A stretch of DNA of 20,211 nucleotides from Diaporthe sp. PMI_573 (lineage: Eukaryota > Ascomycota > Sordariomycetes > Diaporthales > Diaporthaceae), in assembly GCA_021399435.1 (NCBI GenBank), contig JAJTUP010000204.1, forward strand, positions 1 to 20,211, written 5' to 3'. The notes under the pieces are model-generated. The model searched no databases. It was not told where the DNA came from and saw only the letters and a list, made by a program, of their open reading frames with translations. Positions within the stretch are counted from its first letter, which is position 1; each line of letters opens with the position of its first letter. This document shows positions 9,705 through 18,470 of the stretch, one piece after another. Made by a program: the position numbers and the translations under genes.

Positions 9705-10130
9705 TGGCCCTAGAGGTTTGTAAGATAAGGTGTTAGCTATAGTATTTTCTATCCCCTTTATATGCTGAACTATAAAGTTGTAGGTCCTGACTACCGCTAG
9801 CTATCTTATTATAAGAGTGCCTGGTATATTTGTTACGGCTCCCTTTAGTTGCTAAATAAGAACATTTAAATCTATTTCCAAGAAGAAGTATATACTATAA
9901 ATGTAGAACTATAGGTGTCTGATTATATAGAGAACTACTCTGTATTCCCTCTTTATAGCATTGTAAAGCTTTTCTATGTTTATTTAAGCTCTACTCTTAT
10001 ATCTTACGGGATATCAGACACTGTCTTTTTCCTATATAAGATAAGCTTTCTATCCTTAAAGACTTACGTTAATTATAAGAATGATGTTTCCTTGGCTATA
10101 ATTAATGTTAATTAGATATGGTTTAGTTAT
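9705..10130 (-). pseudogene. Element B RNase H remnant
   Basis: This is the RNase H domain that follows RT in gypsy pol and would degrade the RNA strand of the RNA/DNA hybrid. The readable segment FFLEIDLNVLI (about 9883-9851, Asp kept at 9872-9870) fits the conserved ETD-type motif. VVRTYNFIVQHIKGIENTIA and a following LSYKP (about 9790-9710) fit the C-terminal motif of fungal gypsy RNase H, where a run like HxxGxxNxxAD precedes the integrase. The final Asp of that motif is not preserved (Asn-Thr). It lies in the same frame as gag and RT and contains several TAA/TAG stops. Confidence 0.82.
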
Positions 10131-10139
10131 AATAGTTTT

Positions 10140-11040
10140 CTTTAACGTATCTATGGCCTTTTGGCATTCTTCTGACTAGTAAAATAGTGCTTCTTTCTTG
10201 AGGAGGTTAAAGAGTGGCCTGGTGATAATCCTATAGAACGGTATCTATGCCTGGTAATAGTTGATAAGGCCGACAAAGGAGCGGACCTGAAAAACATTCT
10301 TACAGCTTTCCTATTCTCTAATCTTAATGATCTTCTTGTTTGCTAGCACTTGGCTAAGAATACTGTATGTATATCTAACAATATTAGTTTGATATTTATA
10401 TTATTCTAACTTGTAGGTATTAATAGCCGTGCTAGCTAGTTTTATATTATAGAGGATGTTGTTGAGATTCTTAATGTGTTTTGCTATATATCTTCTGACT
10501 TTGGGTAGATTAGGAATTTCCTTGTTGTTATAATTTGTGTTGGGACCTCTGATAGCTATATTGTTTAGAAAAGGTCTGTAGATTAAGGGAATTAAGTTGT
10601 ATAATAGCTATACTATATATTGTATAAACTAGGCTATAGAATTAGTAGTACCTATAGGTAGGCTACATTATTGAAATAATTTAATTGGTGTTGTAAAGGT
10701 TGTTATGTTACAACTTTTCTTATTAAGCTTAACCTGATTATAGCCTGAGAAGAAATCTAGGAGAGAGAGAATCTTGTATATTATAAATTCTTTTGTAAAT
10801 TTGTCTACTACCAGAGGTATAAAGGCGTTTCTAATTATAACCCTATTTCTTTTAGAGATATTATTAATTAGCTAGTACCCTAAGTCCTTTTTCTTAACTA
10901 GGAACCAGCCATTCCAATATATTATATAAGATTCCTTAATAATGCTACTTGCCTTTCTTTCCCTTAATATTTTAATAGTTATTACTTTAAGGGCTCTAGG
11001 TAACTTAATTATCTTTGCTTAGTAGGCCTTATATGGTACA
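10140..11040 (-). pseudogene. Element B reverse transcriptase remnant
   Basis: This is a gypsy reverse transcriptase domain in the frame of gag. The N-terminal block reads YWNGWFLVKKKDLGY followed by a stop and LINN (about 10920-10860). Motif A, LLDFFSGYNQVKL (about 10760-10720), still has its Asp. Motif B region reads SLPIGTTNSIA (about 10660-10625). The polymerase box is FLNN at 10571-10560, where an active enzyme has two Asp, so catalysis is lost. The connection domain FVGLINYYQ (about 10285-10255) and a further block LFNLLKKEALF (about 10210-10180) lead into RNase H. The FxDD rather than YxDD type box is shared by a lineage of fungal gypsy elements. Confidence 0.88.
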
Positions 11041-12235
11041 GTTTTAATTATTTAAGGTAGAGTAATATTTATACTAATTTAAGATATGTAAGACTAGTTT
11101 TAGGCTAGAGCCTTTTTTCTGTTAAATAAGAGATGGGTAAATATATTTCTTTCTTTAGTCGAAAAGCCGTTATAGTTATCCTTTATAATCTATTTTAAGC
11201 GATTAGGAGTAAGTTAAGATCCCCTCTTAGTCTTAGAGAATTTTAGCCATATCTAGGGGTTGTATTTATGTCTATAATTCTGGTTTATAGTATTTCTGAT
11301 TTTTACTTTATAGCTCGGCTTCTAGTTAACTATTTTCTCTAGAACTAATCTATTAGATGGGTAATTATCTACTAGATGTATTTTGACTCCTGCCCTCTTA
11401 TATAGGGTTTTGATTATAAGTTGATAAGTATGACTAATTGATTTAGTAATACTTGTAGGTGATGGGATTGAGTTTATCCATTTATAAGTATAGGCTGTTC
11501 TTGTTCTTAGATGTAATTTATAGACATACTGAAGATTGGGTTTTTTAATACCTTTAAGCGCGTATAGCTGATGTACTTTGTACTAAAGGTTTTTTGTAAA
11601 AGAAACTGATAACTTTTAAATATTCTTGTCTTGGAGGATGCTAAGAATTTTATTACCCTTTTTGATACCAAGATAGGTTAAAGAAGGCTTGACTAGAGTG
11701 CTGATTACTACTAGTTTTTGATTAGATTGCCCTAAATGTATATAAATGGCTGAAGTTTGTAGAATGTATTTTTTTAAGACTCGTGTACTATTATTAGGCG
11801 CTATATAAAAAGGCTTCTGGTTCCTTTATCCTAGGCTATACTTTATCTAGGAGTCTCCTAGCGTAATGTATGTAAACAGGAAACCCTTTGACTTTTTAAA
11901 GGTCAGATTAGTGTTAAGAAAGAATGGTATTTTAAGAAGAATATAGTGTGTAATATTGTAGGTTATATTGTTGATAATAAAGAAAACTTGCTTTATCTGA
12001 TTAGGGCTAATATAAATCTAGTCTTTAGTTACCCTAATTAGAGACAAGGCTTCTCTATTATAGACTATAGAGGTTATATCTTTAAGAAGAGAATAAGTAA
12101 GCTGGTTTTAGCTATAATAGCTTAACGGTAGTAGATTTATCTCTACCCCGGTATTAAGTAAAGCTAGTAAAGGTATATATTAGTTGCTTTCTATACACAC
12201 GGTAAGGAAAGCTGAACTATAATATCCTTGGTTGA
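11041..12235 (-). pseudogene. Element B protease remnant and linker to RT
   Basis: This is a retropepsin-like aspartic protease that would cut the polyprotein. The active-site segment reads LLALLNTGVEINLLP at about 12172-12128, where the catalytic Asp of the D-[ST]-G motif is Asn. Downstream, THYILLKIPFFLNTNLTF (about 11965-11910) fits the hydrophobic second half of the fold. The frame is the same as gag upstream and RT downstream, so gag and pol form one fused frame with no frameshift signal. The stretch 11041-11750 is a linker with no motif I can name. Confidence 0.75.
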
Positions 12236-14861
12236 TTATATCTAAAGTTAATGTAGCTAGAGAGTTAATATAATATCTAATTATTATCGAGATTAGAGTA
12301 GTTTTTCCTAGTAAGTTGCTTATCAGAGTGCTAACAATTTTAATGCTTGGGTGCTAGTCTCTCTGTCCCCTTATTTTATAGACAGGTTTAAAAGAGACTT
12401 ATAAAATGGTCTTTACCCCGTCTTATAGGGCTTGTAGGTGCCTAATTAGAGCAGCATTTATCTCTTTAAGAGCTAGAAGATTAGAAGCATGTATCTTAAT
12501 AGTTTCTCTAAGAATTGCCTGTACTACTACTTCTTCCGGAGGTAAGGTTTCCGCTGGTTGTCTTTTTGGCTTAGCGCGGATTGGTTTTTCTGCTGCTACC
12601 CCTGTCGCTACACTAACTTAATTATATTTTATATGCCTAGCAAATTCTTCTGCTGCGTGGCTTTCTGAGTTATCTGGTTCCTTTCTGCTTAGACTACTTA
12701 GACTTGGTAAATTGTTTTTAAAGTAGATATATATTTTAAAATAAGGGGTATCTAGTATGGCTTTGTATATTACCTTGTTATCTTGATCTATACTGTCTTT
12801 TATTACTTGCCTCTTTTTTATAGCATTAGTAAAGGTTTGCAGATCTTTTGAATAAATTTGCTCTTTACCTATAGTAATAGTATAGAGAGATGGGTCTGAG
12901 GTTATTGATATAGATCTAATTGTCGGTGGTTTTCTAGGTAGATTAGGATTCTAGACTAGTTTAACCTCTTCTAAGGCCGGGTTACCTCTAAATGATGGGT
13001 TTGCCTTAACGAGTTTTCGGTATTAAAGGATATATGGTAAGTTGGTTTTACCTTTTTATGATAGAAACTCTAGTTAGCCTCTAGCGTACTTTTTAATCCT
13101 AATTCCTTTTTGATTATAATAGAGTTAAATGCTAACGGGGTTTAGAAATTTAGAATATCTATTTTAAGTATCTATAATAGTGCTGAGGATTATTAAAAAA
13201 CCCTTGTACTTTTCTGTATAGAAGAGCCTATTGGTAATAAGCTTGTTAATCTTATCATACTTATAGGTAGTATGGTCTTCTCCTATATAGCTATAGTATA
13301 TATGTGGAGAATTATTCTTCTTTAGCTAAATAGTAGAAATGCTATAAGCATTATTATTATTGTTACTTAAGGCTAGGGAGTAGATTTCCTGGCCGCTAGG
13401 TCTTTAAATAGACCCTACTGTGCTTATTTCGGTTAGTTTGAGTTTAGTTTGTTATCTGTTATAGAAGGTTACTTTGGTATAGTATCTAAGTTGTTTGTCG
13501 ATTTCTTTTTCCTCTTGTATTCTTAGCTACTTAATTTTTAAGTTAGTAAATTTGTTTACAAGGTTGTCTATTCTCTGTTTAAGAGAATTATTGACCTAAT
13601 TTCTATGCTGATTAGGCTAAACAACAGGTTCTAGATATATACTAGTAGGTTTTAAGTATCTTAGATTATTACTTTATTGCTTCTCTATATACTGTTGATT
13701 CTACTAATTCTATAGGTCTGTTTAGAAATGATTAGAAAGTCTTTTTACAGCTAGGTAATGGTTCTACTTGGAGTACTCTAGTTTTTTGTTGAGGATAGAT
13801 AGAAGCCTGTCCTTGAATTCTATCTAGGGTATATCTTTAACCTTCTCCTTATAGGTTAGTCTAGAAAGAAGCTACTTCTTGATTCAGGATGAAAGTATTT
13901 TATAGAAGGTCCTGCTTTTCTAATTAGACGTCTCTCTAGCTTTAATTAGTACTTAGTTATAGTCAGCAATCCTTTGTTTCTACTCCTTAAGGTCGTTTGA
14001 GGGATTCTGGCGGAGGATTGCTTCTATTACTAAGCCCAGATCTACTTGAGAGAAAGTATTATTAGTTTTAAAGTAGGCTAAAAGTTTCTAACTCTATAAA
14101 GCCTAGGTACTTAGTTTAGTAATAACCTTTTTAATTAAATAGACTAGATTAGAGCTAGTATAGTACTGTTTTAACAAGGAAAGGATCTAGTCTATCAGAT
14201 AAGAGAATTAGCAAGAAATATCTTTTAAGGCAGATATTAACTTAACAATATTTATACTATCAAACCTTGGTACATTAAGGTTGTACAATATAAGCAGCGC
14301 TATCTAGGGTAGTATTATAGTGTTATAAGAGAATAGACTAAACAGGTATTGGCCTATAGTATTAGGCTTAGCTAAAAGGAGTTGTTGTGGCTAAGTAGGA
14401 GGGTCTTGGGTAGAAGGTGAAGAGGTTTTACCAAGAGATTCTTTACCCTTAGGCTTAGGTTTCTTTAGTAACTAGTCTCTTCTATACTTCTTTCTAGACC
14501 TTTAGTAATTAGGAGGAATTAAAGGACCAGTAATTACTTGCTAGTAGGTGGAGCTTGGAGTAAGTGAAGGTAGATGTGGCAGGCTTGAGCCTTTAGACAA
14601 TATAGTTAGGAAGCCTGGTGTTCTAGTAAAAGTAGCGTCTTTAGCAGGGCTAGCTACTATAGATATTTCAATACCAGATATAGTCAGAATAAAGTAATTA
14701 GAGCTATAGGCTTGTTATTTAATCGAGAAATGGTGTTATTAGATAGACAAGTATGTTTGTAGGTTAGTACTTAGCATAATGATAATACTTAATATTTCCA
14801 CGCCTTCTTAAGTGCTTTTCCTCTACCTAGTATATATAGCCTTGTCTTTAAAGTTTCCCAT
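12236..14861 (-). pseudogene. gag: Element B gag remnant
   Basis: This is a long gag-like frame of about 870 codons starting at ATG 14861-14859. It is followed without frame change (checked at 14033 and 12605) into the protease. The N-terminal third is Pro/Ser/Lys-rich. The central part (about 14350-13720) is helical and reads well, for example LLAYFKTNNTFSQVDLGLVI and EFKDRLLSILNKKLEYSK. A Leu/Lys/Glu-rich coiled-coil-like stretch lies at about 13570-13460. I see no CCHC zinc knuckle, unlike family A. The segment about 12730-12400 is strikingly better preserved, with CpG and CpA kept and only two stops: one around 12620, one near 12436. Identity as gag rests on position and style, not on a motif. 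Confidence 0.72.
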
Positions 14862-15003
14862 TACCTCTAATCAAAAGCCGTTATACCTTTACTTCACTCC
14901 TCCCAGTATTCCTCAGGCTTAGCGCTAATGTTTGACAAGCATACTGTTGTAAACTTTGTCTCGATAGGTTTGGTGGCAATTGTCGTGATGGCGCTACTTT
15001 CTA

Positions 15004-15093
15004 ATCAGACTTTAGTTGCTAAAGTAACTACGGGATTAGATTAAGAGCCGTTCTCTTCTAATCTGAGCTTGTTAAATCCCGTAAAGTCTGATC
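15004..15093. repeat. Imperfect inverted repeat in the element B leader
   Basis: ATCAGACTTTA, CGGGATT and AGATTAAGAG on the left side are matched in reverse order by CTCTTCTAATCT, AATCCCG and TAAAGTCTGAT on the right side. The pairs are separated by small bulges and a short loop near 15047-15052. As RNA it would form a long interrupted hairpin. Confidence 0.6.
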
Positions 15094-15144
15094 TCCTCTC
15101 AACTAAGCGTTTTACAAGCAAATGTGTCGCTCTGCTAGGGCCTT

Positions 15145-15180
15145 AGCTATTACCGTGAAGCAGATCCCGGTAATATAGCT
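15145..15180. repeat. Hairpin in the element B leader
   Basis: AGCTATTACCG (15145-15155) pairs with CGGTAATATAGCT (15168-15180) with a small bulge. The stem is about 11 bp and the loop about 12 nt. It lies roughly 50 bases from the larger inverted repeat. Confidence 0.6.
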
Positions 15181-15463
15181 AATGTTTATACCTTAGGCGC
15201 GAAGCTTAGTCGAGAGGGTACCCTTTAGAACCTCGGCAAGAGAGCAGGTTTAAAAGCGGGGTTCTTTCTATATACTTTAGGTATGCTTTCTCTATCATTG
15301 ATTTGGTTATATAATTCTCTCTCTGGCGAGGCGTTCTCTCGGCAGTTCTGATTAGGCGCCGGTAAGATAATTCTGCTTATAATTATAAAGAACAGGCAAG
15401 CTTTAGACCGACTCGTTAGTTGTGAGCTCTCTTTTTAGTCTTTAAAGGTTACGCAGTTAGCTT

Positions 15464-15474
15464 AGCCCGGGCCA
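15464..15474 (-). other. Candidate primer-binding site of element B
   Basis: Ten bases inside the 5' LTR edge, the minus strand reads TGGCCCGGGCT. It begins with TGG, complementary to the CCA end of a tRNA, and is GC-rich as such sites are. I cannot name the tRNA. Confidence 0.5.
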
Positions 15475-15484
15475 GATCACTAGT

Positions 15485-15803
15485 AAAAACGTGGACACTA
15501 AAGCCGAGTATATGTGCCTAAGTTCTGCTGGCCCCTTAGAGAGAGAGAGAAAACTACTTGAGGGCTCCAACGCGAAGAAAGAAGAGATAATGAAAAAGGG
15601 CCGGAAGGGCCACGAAGGCGATAAAAGCAGTGTTTGGGTTCTGATTAGACGATGTCACAGGTTATCAAATAATAATAATAGAAGAATGAGTTTTATTGTT
15701 GCTTCAGCCCTCGAGAGGGACAGAAGCATGTCCGGTACTTATAGTACGGACGGCCAAGAAAAATTCATCGCACTAGCTACGTAAAACACTGCACCCCGTA
15801 ACA
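15485..15803 (-). repeat. Element B 5' LTR (right)
   Basis: This is 319 bp, starting TGTTACGGGG at 15803 on the minus strand and ending ACGTTTTT or ACGTTTTTA at 15485/15484, matching the left LTR base for base in length. It is the less mutated of the two and keeps many CpG and CpA steps. It carries a short GA repeat (about 15538-15551). The plus-strand open frame across it (15491-15784, GTG start) is the same non-coding frame as in the left LTR, where one CAA has become TAA. Confidence 0.88.
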
Positions 15804-15804
15804 C

Positions 15805-15865
15805 TATTAGAGCCCTTAAATAGTTTTCCCTCTCTCTCTCTAAGGGGCTGGTAGAACTTAGGTAC
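15805..15865 (+). repeat. Right part of the interrupted family B LTR, with target duplication TATT
   Basis: TATT (15805-15808) is the right copy of the target duplication. AGAGCCCTTAAATAG onward is the reverse complement of about 15515-15568 in the neighbouring LTR, including the CT repeat and the TAGAACTTAGGTAC end. It continues the LTR exactly where 3839 stops. The last 30 or so bases of the LTR are missing, and after four unexplained bases (15866-15869) copy A2 begins. Confidence 0.8.
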
Positions 15866-16024
15866 TAGTTGTTATGAACCAGCGCGTTGGCGCTAGAAGA
15901 AACCCGTCTGAGCGACCCTAATGATGCCACGACGTCAGCCCGAGTGACGCTAGTCGGCAGAATTACGGGATGTGCCAGAATCAGGGTTAGGGTTGGAAAC
16001 CCGGCCCCAGGGGTGGACTGATAG

Positions 16025-16087
16025 GACCGTCAGCAGTCCAGGCGACTACGGGCAGGACCGTAAATATCGAGAACGGTCTAGACGGTC
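16025..16087. promoter_or_regulatory. Cluster of four GACCGT motifs upstream of a TATA-like box
   Basis: GACCGT occurs at 16025-16030 and 16056-16061 on the plus strand and, as ACGGTC, at 16073-16078 and 16082-16087. The last two are spaced 3 bases apart. The cluster ends about 30 bases before the TATA-like ATATATAAGG (16116-16125), a usual place for activator sites in an LTR promoter. The binding factor is unknown. Confidence 0.5.
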
Positions 16088-16115
16088 CCATACCTAGGAT
16101 GATGAAGAAGTCGGA

Positions 16116-16125
16116 ATATATAAGG
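16116..16125 (+). promoter_or_regulatory. TATA-like box of the family A LTR
   Basis: ATATATAAGG lies in the middle of the LTR, with GC-rich sequence upstream and AT-rich sequence downstream, as expected for the U3/R boundary. It is probably the promoter of the element's genomic RNA. Confidence 0.5.
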
Positions 16126-16350
16126 ACATAGTTATTACTACCGTAGATAGCTTTTAGAAGAACAGACTCTTTAGTTATTAATCTAAGTATTTAGTCTAAA
16201 ATAACTAAATAGCCTTACAGCTAGTGATCATACCTATAGGATCATCGTGTCTTATACTAAACAGTCAAGTACTACCCCTGTACCGTACTACTAACATAAA
16301 CCCTACAGGTTACCTACTAAACCCTACAAAGGTTTAGTATAATCATAACA

Positions 16351-16365
16351 TTTTGATAACTCTTG
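16351..16365 (+). other. Primer-binding site remnant of copy A2
   Basis: TTTTGATAACTCTTG directly follows the LTR end. It resembles the TTTTGGTAAC-like sites found after fungal gypsy LTRs, with TGG mutated to TGA. The primer tRNA cannot be named. Confidence 0.45.
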
Positions 16366-16392
16366 TTTAGAATAGCTATATAACTACTAACT

Positions 16393-18470
16393 ATATAATA
16401 TTAAGACACGATAGTACCTTAGACCCTAGCCTCCTCTAGTATTAGTAATAATAACAATACCTAAGATATAGTAACCTAGATTACAGCCCTCTAGTAGGAG
16501 ATTAATCTCCTTTATATAGCTTAACAGGCTAAGGCCTATAAGATAGACAAGCCTAGACCCTATAAGGGAGATAAGGGAACCCTTTAGGGGTTCCTTACCT
16601 AATACCAAGCCTACTTTAAATACTATTACCTCTAGTTTAATACCTATTATGACAAAATCATCTTTACTAGATATTAGCTTAAAGGTAATATACTTGTATA
16701 GTTTAAACTAACCCTTAGAGACTACTTGGAGAATGAAGAATATGAATAAGATAATAATACTAAAAAGAACTTTAAAAGCTTTAACTACTTTAAACAAGCC
16801 CTTAAAGATGCTTTTAGAGACCTAGATAAGGAGAGGTCTGTAGAACATAAACTCATAAAGCTTAAATAAGGAGGGTTAGCCTCTAAATATATAGTATACT
16901 TTAAACAACTCACTACCTATATTAGTTAGGGAGAAGATATACTTATAAGCTAGTTCTATAAAGGACTAAAAGAGGATATTAAAGACGAGATTTCTAAACT
17001 AGACTAGCCTAATGACTTTGCTAAGTATGTTACTATGGCTATATATATTAATAATCAACTATTTAAGCAATAACAGGAACATAACTATAAAAACTCTAGA
17101 AACTATTAGAAACCTTAAACTTAACTAAACTCAAGAAAGAAGTACTAGTATAGCAGTAACTTCTATAGTAATAACTAATCTTAATACCAACAAGGATACT
17201 ATAGTACTATAACAAGTACCTACACGGGACCTATAGAGCTTAACATAACTTAACAGAAGCCTTGTAACTAGGAATACTATAACTATAGACGAAGAGGATA
17301 CTTTGCTAGAGAGTATTATAAACCTAAGAAGTAATAGAAACCCGTCCCTAAAGGATAAAGGTAGGTTAATATAATCTAACAAGAAGAGCTACCTAAACAA
17401 TATAGCTACTTACTTAATAAGAAATACCTGTTATACCTAGAAGGTAGGATAGACTATATATATTAACCTAATCTCTATGTAGAATATCTAATCTACCCTA
17501 ATAAGTAGGAACCTGAAAATCTAGATAACCTACTACCTAGCTTTAAGTAAGTAGTAGATACTGACAAACGATATGGAACTCTTAATTAGACCTTCTGTTT
17601 TGATAATTAGTATATACTATACCTTTTAGAGAAAGAAGCCTCTAGATAGTTTCCTAAGAAACCTTAACAGGAGTAATAATTAGTAATAGGAAGACAAGGA
17701 CTACTATATAACATAGTAATGAAAGATAGTGACTTAGACTGTTTAAGTACTAAATATATAGGAGTAGGAGACTACTAGAAGGATGCCTAAAAGAAAGGCG
17801 GTCTACTATAGACTAACTAACTAATAAAGTAAAATGAAGACCCTACTAAAAGCCCTAATGAGAACCCTAAAAGATACCTAGGACGTAGTATTCCTATTAC
17901 CCTAAATACTAGTACTACTAGAATCACTGTTATAGGGATCTAGTTAACCTAAGCTATTAGAGAACTTAGCTAACTACTAGAATAACGTAAGATAGGTAAT
18001 AAACTATGCCTATAGCTAGGATACTCGGAATATTAGGAAATCTCTTAGGTCTCCTATATCTAGAACCTTTACTATACTTACTTTAGAGAAAAAGCTAAGT
18101 TTAACTTATTTCCCTAATACTTTAGTAAAGGACCTATTACTAGAGTATATAAAGAAGACAAGCTCTATTACTAGAAACCTAGTAAATATAATAAGGAAAA
18201 GGCCTATACTATCCTTACCTTAAACCCCTAGTTACTATTAGAATGCTTATAAGATAGGTAATAACCTTAAGACTATAGATTACTAGGATACCCTATTTAT
18301 AAGGAATATAAGCTGATAAGCTAGTATGATAACTAAAAAGAGGAATAGTATACTATAGAAACCTAGACTAGAAACTAGAAGGAATCAGGAAAAGATAATA
18401 ATTACCTATAAGGGGATAATAGCTAATTAAAGACTATAGATCCCTATATATAATGTAAACAAGCAATCAC
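16393..18470 (+). pseudogene. gag: Family A gag remnant (copy A2)
   Basis: This is a gag frame of about 690 codons in frame 1, with many TAG/TAA stops. An Asn-rich leader (about 16441-16460) precedes the retrotransposon gag domain (about 16580-17070; readable blocks FNYFKQALKDAFRD and KLTLRDYLENEE). A CCHC zinc knuckle at 17275-17316 has all four ligands as Tyr. A second conserved block with TFCFDN (about 17590-17605) and LLEKEAS lies in the same frame, and the frame can still be followed at 18049. The start is not marked by a clear ATG, which may have been lost. Near 18450-18489 reading passes to the -1 frame for pol, as in copy A1. Confidence 0.83.

Larger units (their letters stand above)
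14862..15463 (-). other. Element B leader (5' untranslated region)
   Basis: These are about 600 bases between the primer-binding site and the gag ATG. The leader is unusually long for a gypsy element, GC-richer than the coding part and without a convincing frame. It contains two inverted repeats (15004-15093 and 15145-15180), listed separately. Leaders of LTR elements usually carry packaging and dimerisation signals, so a structural role is plausible but inferred. Confidence 0.55.
3840..15803 (-). mobile_element. Family B Ty3/gypsy LTR retrotransposon, full length, about 12 kb, with two extra reading frames
   Basis: This is a complete but dead element read on the minus strand. In order: 5' LTR (15803-15485), primer-binding site (15474-15464), leader, gag-protease-RT-RNase H-integrase (14861 to about 8040), an antisense frame (6739-7680), a sense frame (about 6061-4226), polypurine tract (4170-4159) and 3' LTR (4158-3840). 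TATT flanks both ends. The domain order RT-RNase H-integrase is that of Ty3/gypsy. The integrase C-terminal part resembles a widespread fungal gypsy lineage (a motif like FYLLYGYDP, then a basic coiled region). The total length is roughly twice that of a usual fungal gypsy element, the excess being a long leader and the 4 kb after integrase. Confidence 0.88.
15870..16350 (+). repeat. Family A 5' LTR (copy A2)
   Basis: This is 481 bp, bounded by perfect 8-bp inverted termini, TGTTATGA at the left and TCATAACA at the right, and followed directly by a primer-binding-like sequence. The first 230 bases are GC-rich and little altered by RIP, with an AGCGC/GCGCT hairpin at 15881-15894. A TATA-like ATATATAAGG lies at 16116-16125, downstream of a cluster of GACCGT motifs. 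An earlier possible end at 16296 (CTAACA) fits the termini and the primer site less well. Confidence 0.8.

Noticed and set aside
9531..10115. Two short plus-strand open frames (9531-9713 and 9915-10115)
   Set aside because: They are antisense to the RNase H remnant, which is recognisable on the minus strand.
12406..12621. Plus-strand open frame of 71 codons in the well-preserved island
   Set aside because: The minus strand is the coding strand here and continues the gag frame on both sides. The plus frame is its mirror.
15981..15995. TTAGGGTT-like telomere sequence
   Set aside because: Only about one and a half repeats occur, inside the family A LTR. There is no array and no chromosome end.
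16426..17382. Minus-strand open frames at 16426-16608 and 17131-17382
   Set aside because: Both are antisense to the gag of copy A2, whose capsid domain and zinc knuckle are readable on the plus strand.
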